Positions 10,148 to 22,400 of a stretch of 28,500 nt of DNA are shown in pieces. The stretch is from the NCBI GenBank assembly GCA_963575745.1, contig CAUYUJ010016908.1:116501-145000 (forward strand). The letters are read 5' to 3'. The position numbers and the translations under genes are program-made. Below the pieces are notes generated by a model. The model made no database searches, was not told where the DNA came from, and worked only from the letters and a program-made list of their open reading frames with translations. Source of the DNA: Prorocentrum cordatum (taxonomy: Eukaryota; Sar; Dinophyceae; Prorocentrales; Prorocentraceae). Position 1 is the stretch's first letter, and the number at the start of each line of letters is the position of its first letter.

Positions 10148-10330
10148 GGTACAGTCGGACCTGGGCCAGAAGAACATCGCTTAAGAACATGAGACCCTCT
10201 GTGGGCAAAAGCAAACAACACATCCAAGGGCACCCTCCCCAGGATGCACAAGAACAACCCACAAGCACGAAGAACACTGGGGTACCCTCCCCGATCCGAC
10301 CTCGATCTTACTCCTCGGTCCGACTGTAGA
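10148..10330. mobile_element. Dispersed foldback element ending CGGTCCGACTGTAG, copy 1
   Basis: The left end GGGTACAGTCGGACCTGGG is inverted at the right as CCTCGGTCCGACTGTAG. The interior AAGAACATGAGACCCTCTGT, GGGCACCCTCCCCAGGA and CACTGGGGTACCCTCCCCGA recurs in the same order at 13137-13342. Confidence 0.6.
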
Positions 10331-10703
10331 TCAAGGCGGCCTCGGATCGGGGGGGCCAAAATGCACCTTCCGTGCACCCTTGGGCCCCACCACAAAGTAC
10401 CCATACCGCTACTCCCCAGACCTCTCCCGGCGTGCGTTCTGACCAGAATTTCCAAGCGAATCCAGCGGTGGCGACGAGGGCCGCCCAGGAGGCCCGAAAA
10501 GGAGAAAACGAGCGGAGGGTAGAGGTATGGGTACCTTTCCCTCCTCTGACCCGTTCCTCCCTGAAACCCGCGACCAGCACCCCCAACTATCGCCCCCACC
10601 CGCGTTATACGACGACGCCCGACTCGCCCCCCAGCGCACTGCCTCTGGCTGCACCCCCCAGGGCGCTCCGCGCTCGAAGCCATCCTGGACTACCCTGGGG
10701 GCC
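10331..10703. other. Intergenic stretch, nothing identified
   Basis: GC-rich sequence with short open frames only. I see no repeat, gene or RNA here. Confidence 0.5.
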
Positions 10704-10706
10704 TTA

Positions 10707-10887
10707 GGTCGGGCATGTCCTCATACAGGCGGATGTTGGACGAACCCTAAAGAATAGACAAACAACAATCAAAACAAACAACCATTTTTTAAAGAGAAAA
10801 AACAACAAAAAAAACGGGGGAAAAAACATTCCCAGACTATTTGTTGACTATGCTTGGAAATCCCTCCTGAAGAGAGGCATGCCCGAC
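10707..10887. mobile_element. Tourist-like MITE, copy 1, just 3' of the HIR-like gene
   Basis: Ends GGTCGGGCATGTCCTCATAC and, inverted, GTCGGGCATGCCTCTCTTCA form terminal inverted repeats. TTA flanks both sides (10704-10706, 10888-10890). A TTA/TAA target duplication is typical of PIF/Harbinger-derived MITEs. The interior is A-rich with AACAAACAAC words. Confidence 0.7.
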
Positions 10888-10976
10888 TTAAGGCCTGTCG
10901 AGGCCAGCCTGGGCTGCCTTGTGGGGGGCCGTTTGTGCGCGACCCAAAGCGCGTTACTGGTGCTCGAGATGTGGGC

Positions 10977-11144
10977 TCACATGCGCATCTGCCCGGGCGA
11001 GCCCTGCATGACCCCGTTGCGGATCTGAGAGGAGATGTCCCCGACGTTGGGCTGGTGCGGGATGAAGACGGTGCTAGACTTGCCGCTGGCTCCGATGTCC
11101 TTCATCGTCTCGAAGTACTGCGTGATGAGCAGTAGCTCTGACAC
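10977..11144 (-). CDS. HIR-like gene, exon 6 (residues 244-298 and stop)
   Basis: The exon encodes [20 protein letters not shown], then [20 protein letters not shown], then [15 protein letters not shown] and [18 protein letters not shown] and SS.VFIPH are C-terminal landmarks of HIR proteins. The acceptor is CCTAAG|GTG in phase 0. About 89 bp separate the stop from the nearest MITE, so that MITE probably lies in or next to the 3' UTR. Confidence 0.9.
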   Translation of the reverse strand: MSELLLITQYFETMKDIGASGKSSTVFIPHQPNVGDISSQIRNGVMQGSPGQMRM

Positions 11145-14100
11145 CTTAGGAGGCCACCACTGGGAGGTCTTCGTCGGGAGGATCACGGACAATTGAGCCC
11201 CATTGGACGGGCTGATATACCCGATTAGGCCGCGGATTAAGCGGGAATAAGCCAGATTAGTCGGGATTCAGCCAAATTAAGCGGGATTGAGCCGGATGAA
11301 GCGGGGTCGGGCCGGCTGAAGCCGGACTTCGGACCACAGCAAAGTTAGAATTTTTGACATCCCAGGAATTGCATCCGAAGATGCACCTTGTCGGAGGAAA
11401 GCGTCTCCGAGGTCCCAGAGGTGACGGACCTTCGGGAATGGACAGAACCCCCTTCAGCACAACGTGGATTAGTGAAAACGACCTAGGGCCCAAACCTGGC
11501 GGGCGCAAGCCTGGCAAATGACGGCCGCGGCGCCCTCTCGAGAGCCGAAAACAGACAAGTCACGAATCGAATGTATATATAACAAGCAAGCATACACATA
11601 AACGTTTGGCGTTCCGCGGGGGGATCCGCGCTGTGCCCCCCTCCCTGGCGCGCGGGCGCGCCAGGGGCGGCGCCGGAGGCGCCACCAGGGGGCTCCCAGA
11701 GCGGATCCGAGGAATCCACGCGGACAGCCAAAAGTCAATGTTTATGTTTTTTTTTTCTTCAAATTTTAATCGACGTGCCAAGGTGGGGGTTCTGTCCGCC
11801 CCCGAGACCTCTTCAGGCCGTCCACAATGGCCTCGCGCTGCTTCGCAATGCCCTCGCCCTGCAAACGGGCCGCCTCGCAGTCGGCTTCGGCCTGTGCCGG
11901 GAGCGAGGAGCTGCAGAGGAAGGGCGGTCGGACCTAGGCTTAGGACGGGCATGTCCTCTCCGACGAGCGGAAATTGGAGGAAAACTAAAACATAGTCGAA
12001 AATTAATCAATAAAAAACAACAAACAAACAAAAACAACAACAAAAATCCGCCGACCCTGTCGGCGTGTGGAAAGGGCTTCTCCGTCTGTTCCGTCCTCGG
12101 CGAAATTGAGCAACGTCGAAATTGAGTCGAAGGGAAACCCCTTCCCTTTGATCCCTTCCCCGCGGGGGGGGGGGGTTGTCCCGGGGTCGGTCCCGGGGGG
12201 GGTCCCGGGTTTTTACGCCGCCCCCCGGGGCGGGTCCCGGGGGGGGGTCCCGGGTTTTTACGCCGCCCCCCCGGGGAATCCCGGAGCCCAAAAAAGTGCC
12301 AAGACGGGTCAAGAATGCCCAAAGAGGCCACCAAAACGATCCCAGAGGGCGCCGAATCGCCGAATGATCTGTCCAAGACGCCTTGACGGCCTCCAGACGG
12401 CCCAAGAAACCTGCGAGACGCCCCAAGAGGCCTCCAGGACCGTTCCCACGAGAGCCCCATGAGGTACAAATCATGGATTTCCCAAGCGTTTGTTCAAGGA
12501 TGTTTTGTGTGTTCGCCTCTTCTGCTTCCCCACGCGCCAAGACGGCCCAAGAGGCTCCTTAGATCGCCCCGACACGGCCCAAGAGGCCTCCGAGACGGTC
12601 TCCAAACGGCCCAGAAGTGCCCCAACACGGCCCAAAACGCCTCCCAGATTCACAAAAGGCCACCAAAACGGTTCCAAGAGAGCGCCCAGACGAGGGACCC
12701 GAACGGACATTTCGAGCCCTCAGCCCCGAGAAGCTCCCAAGAGGCCCTCCAGGAAGCCCACAGAGGCCCCAAGAGGCTCCCGAGAGGCCCCAGAAACTCT
12801 CCCAGGAAGCTGCAAAACAAACTAAAAAATTACAAAACAACCCGGTATTTCCTCCTCTTCGACCTTGTCCTCCTCGTCCGCCTGTGCCTCCTCCTCCCCA
12901 TCACAGAACGGAGGAGGGACACTTTCCCGAGCGCGGCAAGCGCGCTTTCAACGCCTCCGACGTCCAACAGCGCCTCGCAGCCACCGTCCGATCCGCGAGG
13001 GCTGGCGCGCCCAGACGACAGGGTCGTCTCCAGGGTCGGCGGCATCGGCCGTAAGGCCTTCGCAATCAAAACATCGTCCCCTGACTATTGTTCCACTATG
13101 TTTGAATCTTCCTCCTGAAGAGGAACATGCCCAACTCAGACCTAGGCCACACGGAAATCCCTCAAGAACATGAGATCCTCCGTCGGCCAAAACAGACAGG
13201 ACAGCCGAGGGCACCCTCCCCAGGAAGCACACGAACATCCCCCCCCCCAGACACACACACACACACACATACACACACAAACGAAAAACACTGGGGTACC
13301 CTCCCCGATCCGACCTCGATCTGACTTCTCGGTGCGACTGGATTTGCTTTCATCCAGCACCATGTTTCTTCTTGGCAAGGTGTCCTTGGGATATCGACCT
13401 TCTTGGCAAGGTCTCCCACGAGGTCGGCTTTTCATCTAAAATCGTGGTGTGAACGATTCCGGAACAGTAGACGGCACCGAGGCCGAAAACATATTCACAA
13501 CTGCCACGACTGAAGCTCGGCGACGAGCCCGGGAGAGAAGTGAGAAGAGGCGGGCCATCTGAAAAGACTCGGAAATCCGCCAACCTTCTGAGAAATTGCC
13601 GAAACCTTCCCCGAAGACGCAGAACACTTCTCAGAAGGCGCGGGAGCTTCCGAGAAGTCCCGGCGCCTTCTGGGCGGGCCTTCTCCTCCTCACTCTCCCC
13701 CCTCGCTCGCAGCCGGATCAAAGCTCACAGAGATACGAGCCAGTACACTGCCCCCTGTGTCAGACCACAGCCCCCGCAGAGGTGGCCCCAGGCCCTGCGG
13801 CAAAGAAGCGCGCCTCCAAGCGCCTATCGCTCCCGCCCAGGAGGAGCGATCCCCATGCCTCGCGGATCCTGGATCACTGCACGGCGACCAGCGCCACGTG
13901 CGTTGGCTCAACATGGCCTCCAGTCTGTCTTCGGGAGGGCCCAACACTGCCAAGAAATTGCCCCAAGTGGCCTCGGAGCCCCCTAGCCATTTCGCTTCCG
14001 ATGGGCTTCCGTGGCCTCAGGATGGCGTCCAATAGAGCCCCAAGAGGGGCCCACAAAGGCACCACGACGACCCCGAATACCCTCAACAACTCCTCAGGAG

Positions 14101-16366
14101 CGCCTCGAAAAGCAATTTGTCTGGCTCCAGTGGGGATCGACAACTTGGTGCCGTCACCTTTTCTTGACCGATGTCATCCTTCATGGCCCAGGGTAAGGAA
14201 TCGAACTCTATGCACCGACGCTTCTTCCGTCCCTGCATGCGAATTTGCACTGGAGAGCGGATACTGGTGTATACGGGACCCTGGTGTATACAATTTTCGT
14301 TGTTCCCCCGGGACATCGGGGAAAAAAATATACACGACACCACTACAGCGTCGTCCTCGACCCCCAAGAAGTCCTTCGGTTGCCAAAAACAGCCCGCCAC
14401 TGGTAATGTATATGTTCCAGTTTCCGACAGGAGGGCCCCGAAGGACCCCAATAAATGCCTGCAGGAAAATTCTGAAAGTTGCCCCGAGAGGGCCCCCAGA
14501 TAGCCCATGCAAACTGCCAAGGGGCCCCCGACTGAAAGACCCGCGACAACATGGATTGCTGACTCCTTGGTCTGCAAAAGCTGGTCCGGAGTTGTTGTTC
14601 TCGAGTAGGGGGTCGACTACAGAATTGAGTTCCCCTATAATTGCTTCGTCCGTCGAAGTTACGAATAAAACGTAGAACTCTCTGTAATCCTATTGAGCAG
14701 TCTAAGTAACTCTCGAAGGATCAAGCAAATCAACTTTGGTGTAAATCAGATGTGTCATCGATTCTGTACTCGATGTTGACAACTGCACACTATAAATACT
14801 CCTCCCCCCCCCCCCCGAGACGTCCTGAGAGCAGCGCGCCCCCATCCGCGTAGGATTTCTGCATACAAGCTTGGTGCATGTTGGCTCCTCTCTGCGGTTT
14901 CAGTCTGGATGCTCTCGGTCCTTCTAAAATTTGGTTGACCCAATCGGGAGTCCAGCTGAAAGGGGGTGGTGCAATAGATTTGGGGCAGTTATTTTGCACA
15001 TGTATTGCGCTGGAGGACTGTATTGCGTTGTGCTGCAACTAGATGTATTGCACGTAAAAATCCAGCAACAAATTTGCTCACTGAAATGTATTGCACGCCC
15101 CAAATCCAGTGCAACCCCACGTCTCTGTTTCCCCATGGCTATTGCACCCTCTTTTTTCGGTAGACCCCTTTTGGGTCAACCAGACAAAACGGTGCTCCCG
15201 CTGCAACGTGGGCCTCACTTTCGGATCGTTCATCTCCTCCCGAGGGCGCTCTCGCCCCCGTCATTCAGGAGAGCGCTCTTTCCCGAATCTGGGTCCTTCC
15301 TCGTCGCTCCCTCGTCCCCCCCCGCGCCTTCGCCTGGTCCTCTGATCCTCCTGTTCCACTGTATCGTTTGCGGGTGGGCTGGTGGGGATACGCGAATCGA
15401 AACGAATCATGTCTTAAAGCAATTACAATAAACAAAAAGAACAATCTGGGGCGACAATGTAAACAATAACTCTTCCCAACGCTGTAGTGCGCATATAGAA
15501 AATTATCCCAATACGACCCTACCTAGAAAAACATTTACGACATGCGATAATACATCGGGTTTCATGTCTCCCGGCCGGTGCTATGTGCGAAACCTTCGTG
15601 AATCCTAAGGGCTCAAGCTGCCCCACTAAAGGGCTCAAGATGGCCCACAGACGGAACACATGCATGGAACATACGTGCGCACACACACATATATATATAT
15701 ATATATACACATAGCAGCAGCAATAGTGGATGCTGTGCTGCGCTATGCTGTGCTATGCTATGCTCTGCTATGCTGCGCAATGCTATGCTGGGCTAGGCTC
15801 GGCTACGCTATGCTATGATATGCTATGCTATGCTATGCTGCGCTATGCTATGCTGCGTCATGCTATGCTATGCTATGCTGTGCTATGCTATGCTATGCTT
15901 TTGCTTCGCCTTCGTTTTTGCCTTCACTGTTGCCTTTGCTTTTGCCTTTGCTCAGGACCCAGGGAGCGCAACCGGGGGAACCGCCCGGGGCGGTTTCCAC
16001 TGCCCGGCCCCTTAAGCCAACCGAGTAAGAACACTTCTAGGCAGAGCCTAGGTAGGGAACGCATGGAAGGCGGGGCAAACCAGACCGCCGGGGACGTCCT
16101 CGCGACCGCCATCTTGAGGCCATCTTGGGCGTCTTGGAGCGATCTTGGGCTGTCTTGGAGACCTCCGGGAGCGCTCTCGGAGCTCTCTCTTGGCGCCCTC
16201 CGGGGGCGACTCAGCCTCCCGGCGCGACCCTAGCGCGCTCCCAGGGCCCTGGGGCCCCCAGGCGCGTCGAGGGGCCGCCCTGGGAGCCATCAGCCCTGTC
16301 CCCAGGTTCCCCTGTGTATAAATATATGGATATATACGTATACGCATATGTGTATATGTATATATA

Positions 16367-16402
<36 letters not shown>

Positions 16403-16437
16403 GACGTACATATGGAATATATCAAACACACACACAC

Positions 16438-16478
<41 letters not shown>

Positions 16479-19400
16479 TGTAGACATACAGACATGTACA
16501 CACTATCCAGGGTCCAGGCCAGGCCCCAACCCCTCCTGCTGATGCCATCGGGCACCTCCTCCCCCGCGCGATGGGCACGCCCCCCCCCCCCCCTTGTGGG
16601 CGTGGCGTGGTGGGGTCTTCCCCTGTGGGTATGGGGTCCAGCCCTCCCCCCTCCCATCAGGGAGGAGGACGAGGACGAGGACGAGGAGGAGGAGGAGGAG
16701 GAGGAGAAGAGGAAGTGAGAGAAGTGAGCGAGGTAGGAGATGGCCAAGGAACGAGGAGGGAGGGATGCGGAGGGGGACGGAGGAAGGGAAAGAACCATCG
16801 TCGTCGACGGTGTTTTCCCCGTCGTCCCCTCCCTCCGGGTGTGGCGTGTTGCAGTAATTCAGGGAGCTGGAGCGGAAGGTGTCTTCGTCGTCGTCGTCGT
16901 TGTCTTCGTCGTCATCATCGTCGCCGTCCCCCCCATCCCATCTGGGGGGCGGCGGGGGCCCGAGGGGTCGCTGGGCCCGGAGCCCAGGACCACATATCAA
17001 TCGTATTGTTCCGGTCTGTGGAATCTTTGTCCAGAGGGGACAATTTAAAACTATTATTCGGTGGCGAATTCATGGCTGTCGGGATCGCGGCGGGGAAGGG
17101 GGGGACCATCAATGTTTTCACAATTTTGGGACACTATGAGTCCCCACAGTGAATGTTCCGCTGTGCACCACTGGAGAGCATGAAAATGGCGACAAATTTA
17201 CACTGGGCAGCGCACATGGCAGCGTGGGGGTCTGGGTAGGGGGTCGCTCCTCAGGACCACCCGCGGGAGTAACTAGGAGTAAGTTGACTGTGCTACGTCT
17301 GGTAGCACACAGAGAGGCACAGTAGCGTGCGAGCTCCAACCTCGAACCCGTTCCCCAGGCACCTGGACTGGCGGGCAGGAGAACCCAGAATCGAATCGAT
17401 GTCGGATCGGCGATCCAGATGAATCGGATCGGCAGGAATCGTCAGCCGAATCGGGAGAAGGCGACTCGGCGGAAATCGGCAGGCTAGTAGGCCTCCACTA
17501 GGGAATCAAAGCCCAAATCTGCATCCCAAACCGACTCAAATCAGAATATGAAGCCATCGACGTCGAATTGAATCAAGTCGGAGGCATCAAAACGCTAGGA
17601 GGGTGCGGATGGGTGGGGCGCCAAGGATTGGGTGCCGGCGGGCCCATCGGCCACAGACACGTCCGCAGACGCAGCAGCATTGCCCCGGATAGCTCCCCGC
17701 CCGCCCGGGGAAGCTCCGAGACATCTCTGGAGGACTGGCCCGCGGATCACTACTTGCCAGACCCCCCCAGACCAGCCCGCAAGACCCATACCCCCACACA
17801 CATTTCGGGTTTGGGGGTGTACGGTTCCATGGTGTTTTCACGATGTTCCAGCGTCCCCCCCACTGGCACTTGGCAGGCCCAACGGCGACTTCGGGTCGGG
17901 TTGGGGTGGCTTGGTATGCAGTCACCGGAGGAACCCCAAGCAGGCCTCCACGGCCCCAAACCATTTGAATATCGAATCGTTTTGAATGATTCTGGGGAAC
18001 TCGCCATTTCTAGCCTCCGAATTCCCACGACGGCCCACGAGGCCCTAAAGATCACCCCCACATGGCTGGTGGACGGCTCGAGAAGCCTCAAAGGAACCCC
18101 ATGAGCCGCCCAAGCGGGGGAAGTAGCACTGGCCTTGGGAGCCTCTCCCTTCAAAGTTGCCATAAGATCAAGATGCCCCCAGATTATGGCCCGCAACAGG
18201 CCCGCGCGCATGCCCAGATTGCACGAAAAGAGCCTCATAGCAAAGAGCGTACAGTCAACCCGTATAATAGCAAGGATGCGCGGCGGTAAGGATGCAAGGG
18301 CCTTGGAAGGCCGTTTCGAAGCTGTTCGAGCGGGGCCAAGGCTGGACCAAGTAGCAGAGGATGCAAGGGTACCCTTGTATGCGGGGGGCAAGCAGCTCTT
18401 CAAACAAAAATCACAAGCACGAAATCCATTGCATTGAAGCCATCCGACACTGCCCAAGGAGCCAAAATCTTTCACCAGGGTGGTCCACCCTCAACGACCA
18501 GACGGCCAGCACCAACAAACCACCCATGACCTCTGCGACCCAGCAACCCCAAGGCATCGGCGGTGCGGTGTCTTCCTAAGAGTTACACGGATGGAGTGTG
18601 AGGATTCAAGGAACATGGAGCGCGCCAAGATCAAACATAACCTTAGACCGAGGACGCAGAACAAACGAAAAGGATGCCCCTAATCTAGGGGTGCGTGGGC
18701 GTATTGCATCAAATGCTCATCCTTACCGCCGCTCGTTTGTACAATTGCGCTCCGCTGGCGAACGACACATTTCGACGTCGTAAAGGCGCGCATGGCGTAG
18801 TATAAAAGTCTGGCCCCTGGAGGTTAGATGTTTATCCGTATCCACTGCGTCTCGGCCTTCTGATGCCCCTTCCTGGAAGGGCAAAAACGAAAAACGGATC
18901 TGGATATAAAAAGATTGCCTGCAGAAGGGACATGGACCGGATTCGCGCAAATTGCAATTTATCGCTAAAGTGACCGTTTAGATTCCTTTCCGCGTGACGG
19001 TCATTACCCGTTGGGAAGGAAGGCGGGCGGGAAGGTAACGATGACGGCGTACGCGGCGTGCACCCGCCAGGGTGCGTCCGCGCCACCGGCGCATCAACCG
19101 CCTGCGTGCACTACAGCATTGTTAGCGTTACCTGGGCAGGGGTAGCGGGGGGGGGTGGCCAGGGTAACGAGCGTTCCCCTGAGGAGGAAAAAACAAAACG
19201 TTCACCAAATGACCGAACATCGCGACCGAAGACAACATGCATCCGAGAAGACGCAGGGCAACTCCGAGGGTAGCAGGGCGCACGAAGTGGCACGGGGCAC
19301 CGGAGCTTCCCTGCTTCGACTTCAACGTCGGCCCCGACTGCAGTGTTGTGCTTGCGTGGCCTTCTTCACCACTCTGATCTTCTCGGCCTCGGACGCCATC

Positions 19401-22400
19401 AATGCCGCATCACGGAGGCGCTTTTGCTTGTTGATCTCGTTCATCGAGTTCATCACGTCCTGACTCGGCTTGAGCTCTGTAACCAAAGCCTTGATGATCT
19501 GGAATCCGTACTCGTGCATGCTTTTGGTGAGGGCTTCATTAACGCCCTGACTGATCTTATCCTTCTCTTCGAACGCCTCATCCAAGGTCATCTTCGGCAC
19601 GGCCGATCGTATCACATCGGATACGTAAGAATCGATCTGCGCGCTAACGTTGGCAAGCTTGTAAATCGCCGATTCGGCCTGCTCTGGGATAACCTGCTGC
19701 TGAACGGACACCTTCACCAGCACGAACACGTTGTCCTTGGTCTTGGTTTCTACGAAGACGTCGTTCTGCTCGACGCGCTTGCTGATGGAGCGGAACGAGA
19801 TGCAGCAACCCATTAAGTCAAATCCGACGATGTTGAGGCCGGCCCCGATCACCTCGAGAGGCACTCGCTACGATGACGATAGTAATCCTTCGAGGCGGGG
19901 ACATGGCGGGCGGTGGATGTGAATACTCTGCGGCCCCAGGGGGTCCCGAATGTATCCATGTCCATCGCCTGCCGACATCCCCTGAGATCGCCCCTCCTGG
20001 CGGTGATTGTCGATATCACCGCCACGGGAATCCCCTCTGCCCCTGCTAGGTAGGAGCAGCCAGTACCGAATCGGGCTGCGCATCGGCACGGAATCGAAAC
20101 CGAATCGGATCGGCTGCGCCAGGATGCACAAACCGCCGTGTCAGCGCCTGGCCGCACCGGATCGTCGGGAAACCGAACTCGAATTGGATCGGAAACGGCT
20201 GAAGCAGATATATAATCTTAGGTCGGGCATGTCCACCTACAGGCATATTTTTAAGGAGAAATGAAAAATAGTCTGAACATATACAAGAATGGTATAAACA
20301 AGTAGTCGAACAATCTTCCCCATATCATTTATGTGGTACTTTTGAATACTCCTCATGTTGAGGGACACGCCCGACTTATACATACATATATATATATACA
20401 CGTATAGGTAGATTTACATACATACATGCATCAACATATATACATATACATATATTCATCTAAAGAAGGGTATACATATGAACATATGTGTATATATATA
20501 TATATATAGATATATTCTCATACGCACCTCTCCGAGGGAGTAGAGCTCAGAGGGGATTAATGCGTCCGTGCGTGCGTCCGTGTTTGATTTTTCTGGCCGT
20601 TTCGCTCGGGACATCCTCGAAATTCTGAAAATCGGTGGCACCCCTCACGCAGATCGTGAAGGAGAGGTCCAAAAACACATGGGAATTTCACCATTTTAAC
20701 ATAAAACCTTCAAAAACACATGGTAATTTCAATAATGTTGACCCCGATTCTCAGAGAATGGCGGTTTCGCCTGAGACATCCTCCCAAAATCGAGCCCCAG
20801 ACCCCTCCTCGGAGCCTCCTGGGGGCCTCCTGGAACCTCCTGGGGCCTCCTGGGGCTTTCTGGACCTTCTGGTACCCCAGACCCCGCCTCGGAGCCTCCT
20901 GGAGTTCTCCTGGGCCTGCTGAGGCCGCCTGGGGCCTCCTGGGGCCTCCTGGGGCTTCAGAACTACACCCTGCGAGATGCTTAAGAAATCATGGATTAAG
21001 AAATTCATAGTCTCAGAATTTGAGTAAAGACCCAGGATTTCGATTGAAACCTTAGGATTTACCATGAAACATTAAGAATCATCGAGACTCTGGCCGAAAA
21101 TTTAAGTTTTCTTAAGCATCGCCTAGGGTGTACATGCACACACAGAGACACAAATCACGCCCAACACATCACACGCTAGACAAACATAACATACACACAC
21201 AACACCGACAACACACAAAAAGCACGCACCACACAAAGCACACATCACACACACAACACTCACAATCCTGGGGCCTCCTGGAGCCTCTTCTGGTATCCAA
21301 GTCGGGCCTCCTGAGGCTTCCTGGGGGGCCCTGGTACACACATCGCAAGGTGTGGCAACCCCACTTGCGCTCGAGTGCGACTTCGCTGTTGCATGTCACT
21401 CCTGCTTCAAACGCCCCTTCAGCTTGTTGTATGAGCCTGGGCACACACGTGCCACTTGTATATACACAGTCAGATCGTTCGGATCGACATGGGCCCTGCC
21501 TAGGCAGCTGCATGTGCGTCCTACCCCATGCAGAGCGGATTCCTGAAGCCACCGACGGCGTGGGCTCAGAACCTGCAGGAAGCCCGCAGCCAAACGAACT
21601 CCCATGGGAAAGGCCCTGGAAACGACAAGGCCGTTTTTTTACCGGTTCCGTTATGCCGATTTTGGTTGCCGGTTCCGACGCCGTTGTTTTACTGGTTCCG
21701 TCGCCGTTTCTTTACCAATTCGGGCTCCAATTCCAATCCTGGAGCCGTTTTTTGCCGTTTCTTGTCCCGTGTTTTTGCCGATTCCATTTTCAAGAGACAC
21801 TTTTTCGGAAACGGTGAAAAACAGCCCTGCCGTTTCCCGGGCCCACTAAGTGCCGATACCCCGGCGTCGACTTGACATGCAGGCCCCGATCATTGGATGC
21901 CAGAAAAAACTCTGGTCGCGACCGACGAGATGTGTCGCTGCCGATTCTGCTTCGAATTCAAATTCAAAAGCGGTCGCACCCAGTCGGTCGCTTTCGGTGG
22001 CGACCGATTCTGCAATCAGTCGCGATCGGTCGCGACCGAAATATCTGGTGTCCAATGATCTGGGCAAGGGTAATCAGGTTTCGTCAGTGGGTCGCGGAGC
22101 CCTTCCCCCCCCTTGTTGTGGACGAGGGCCAGGTGTGACTTCAATATCGATCACTTCTTCTAGCATGGAAAAAAAACAATTCAGGTCCTGAGGGAAACTG
22201 GTCCTGGACCCCAGGGGAGCGTAAACCCTGGGACCACTTCTTCGTCCCTAGAAGAGGAACAAATACAATAAACACAAACTTTTGGCGCTCCGCGCAGATT
22301 TCTCGGATCCGCGCCGGACCCCACTACCCTTGCGCGCGGAGCGCGCCTGGGGCGGCGCCGCCTGGTGGCCCCAGCGCGGATCCAAGAAATCCGCGCGGAG

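Larger units (their letters stand above)
11943..13135. mobile_element. Possible long member of the Tourist-like family (intron 3)
   Basis: The left end GGACGGGCATGTCCTCTCCG is preceded by TTA (11940-11942). The right end, inverted, is GTTGGGCATGTTCCTCTTCA, followed by TCA where TTA is expected. Both subterminal regions share AACATAGT. The 1.2 kb between holds degenerate repeats and no transposase reading frame that I recognise. It could instead be two half-elements. Confidence 0.4.

Noticed and set aside
13596-14675. A 359-codon plus-strand open frame
   Set aside because: It crosses the AGAAGGC foldback element and degenerate repeats inside intron 3, and no part resembles a known protein.
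14785-14800. TATA-box-like CTATAAATAC (and TATAAAAG at 18801)
   Set aside because: Both lie inside intron 3, and dinoflagellate promoters generally lack a normal TATA box.
16503-17000. Acidic and Ser/Leu-rich minus-strand frame
   Set aside because: It is composed of GAG/GAC and TCG trinucleotide tracts, with no domain outside them.
17330-17365. Possible tRNA or SINE B box (minus strand GGGTTCGAGG)
   Set aside because: No A box or cloverleaf can be placed at the right distance.
17568-18104. 178-codon plus-strand frame
   Set aside because: It lies in intron 3, starts within GAATCGG repeats and matches no known family.
19322-19360. Extension of HIR exon 3 past KK into [12 protein letters not shown]
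   Set aside because: The family sequence stops at KK, a GC donor lies there, and exon 4 continues the protein exactly.
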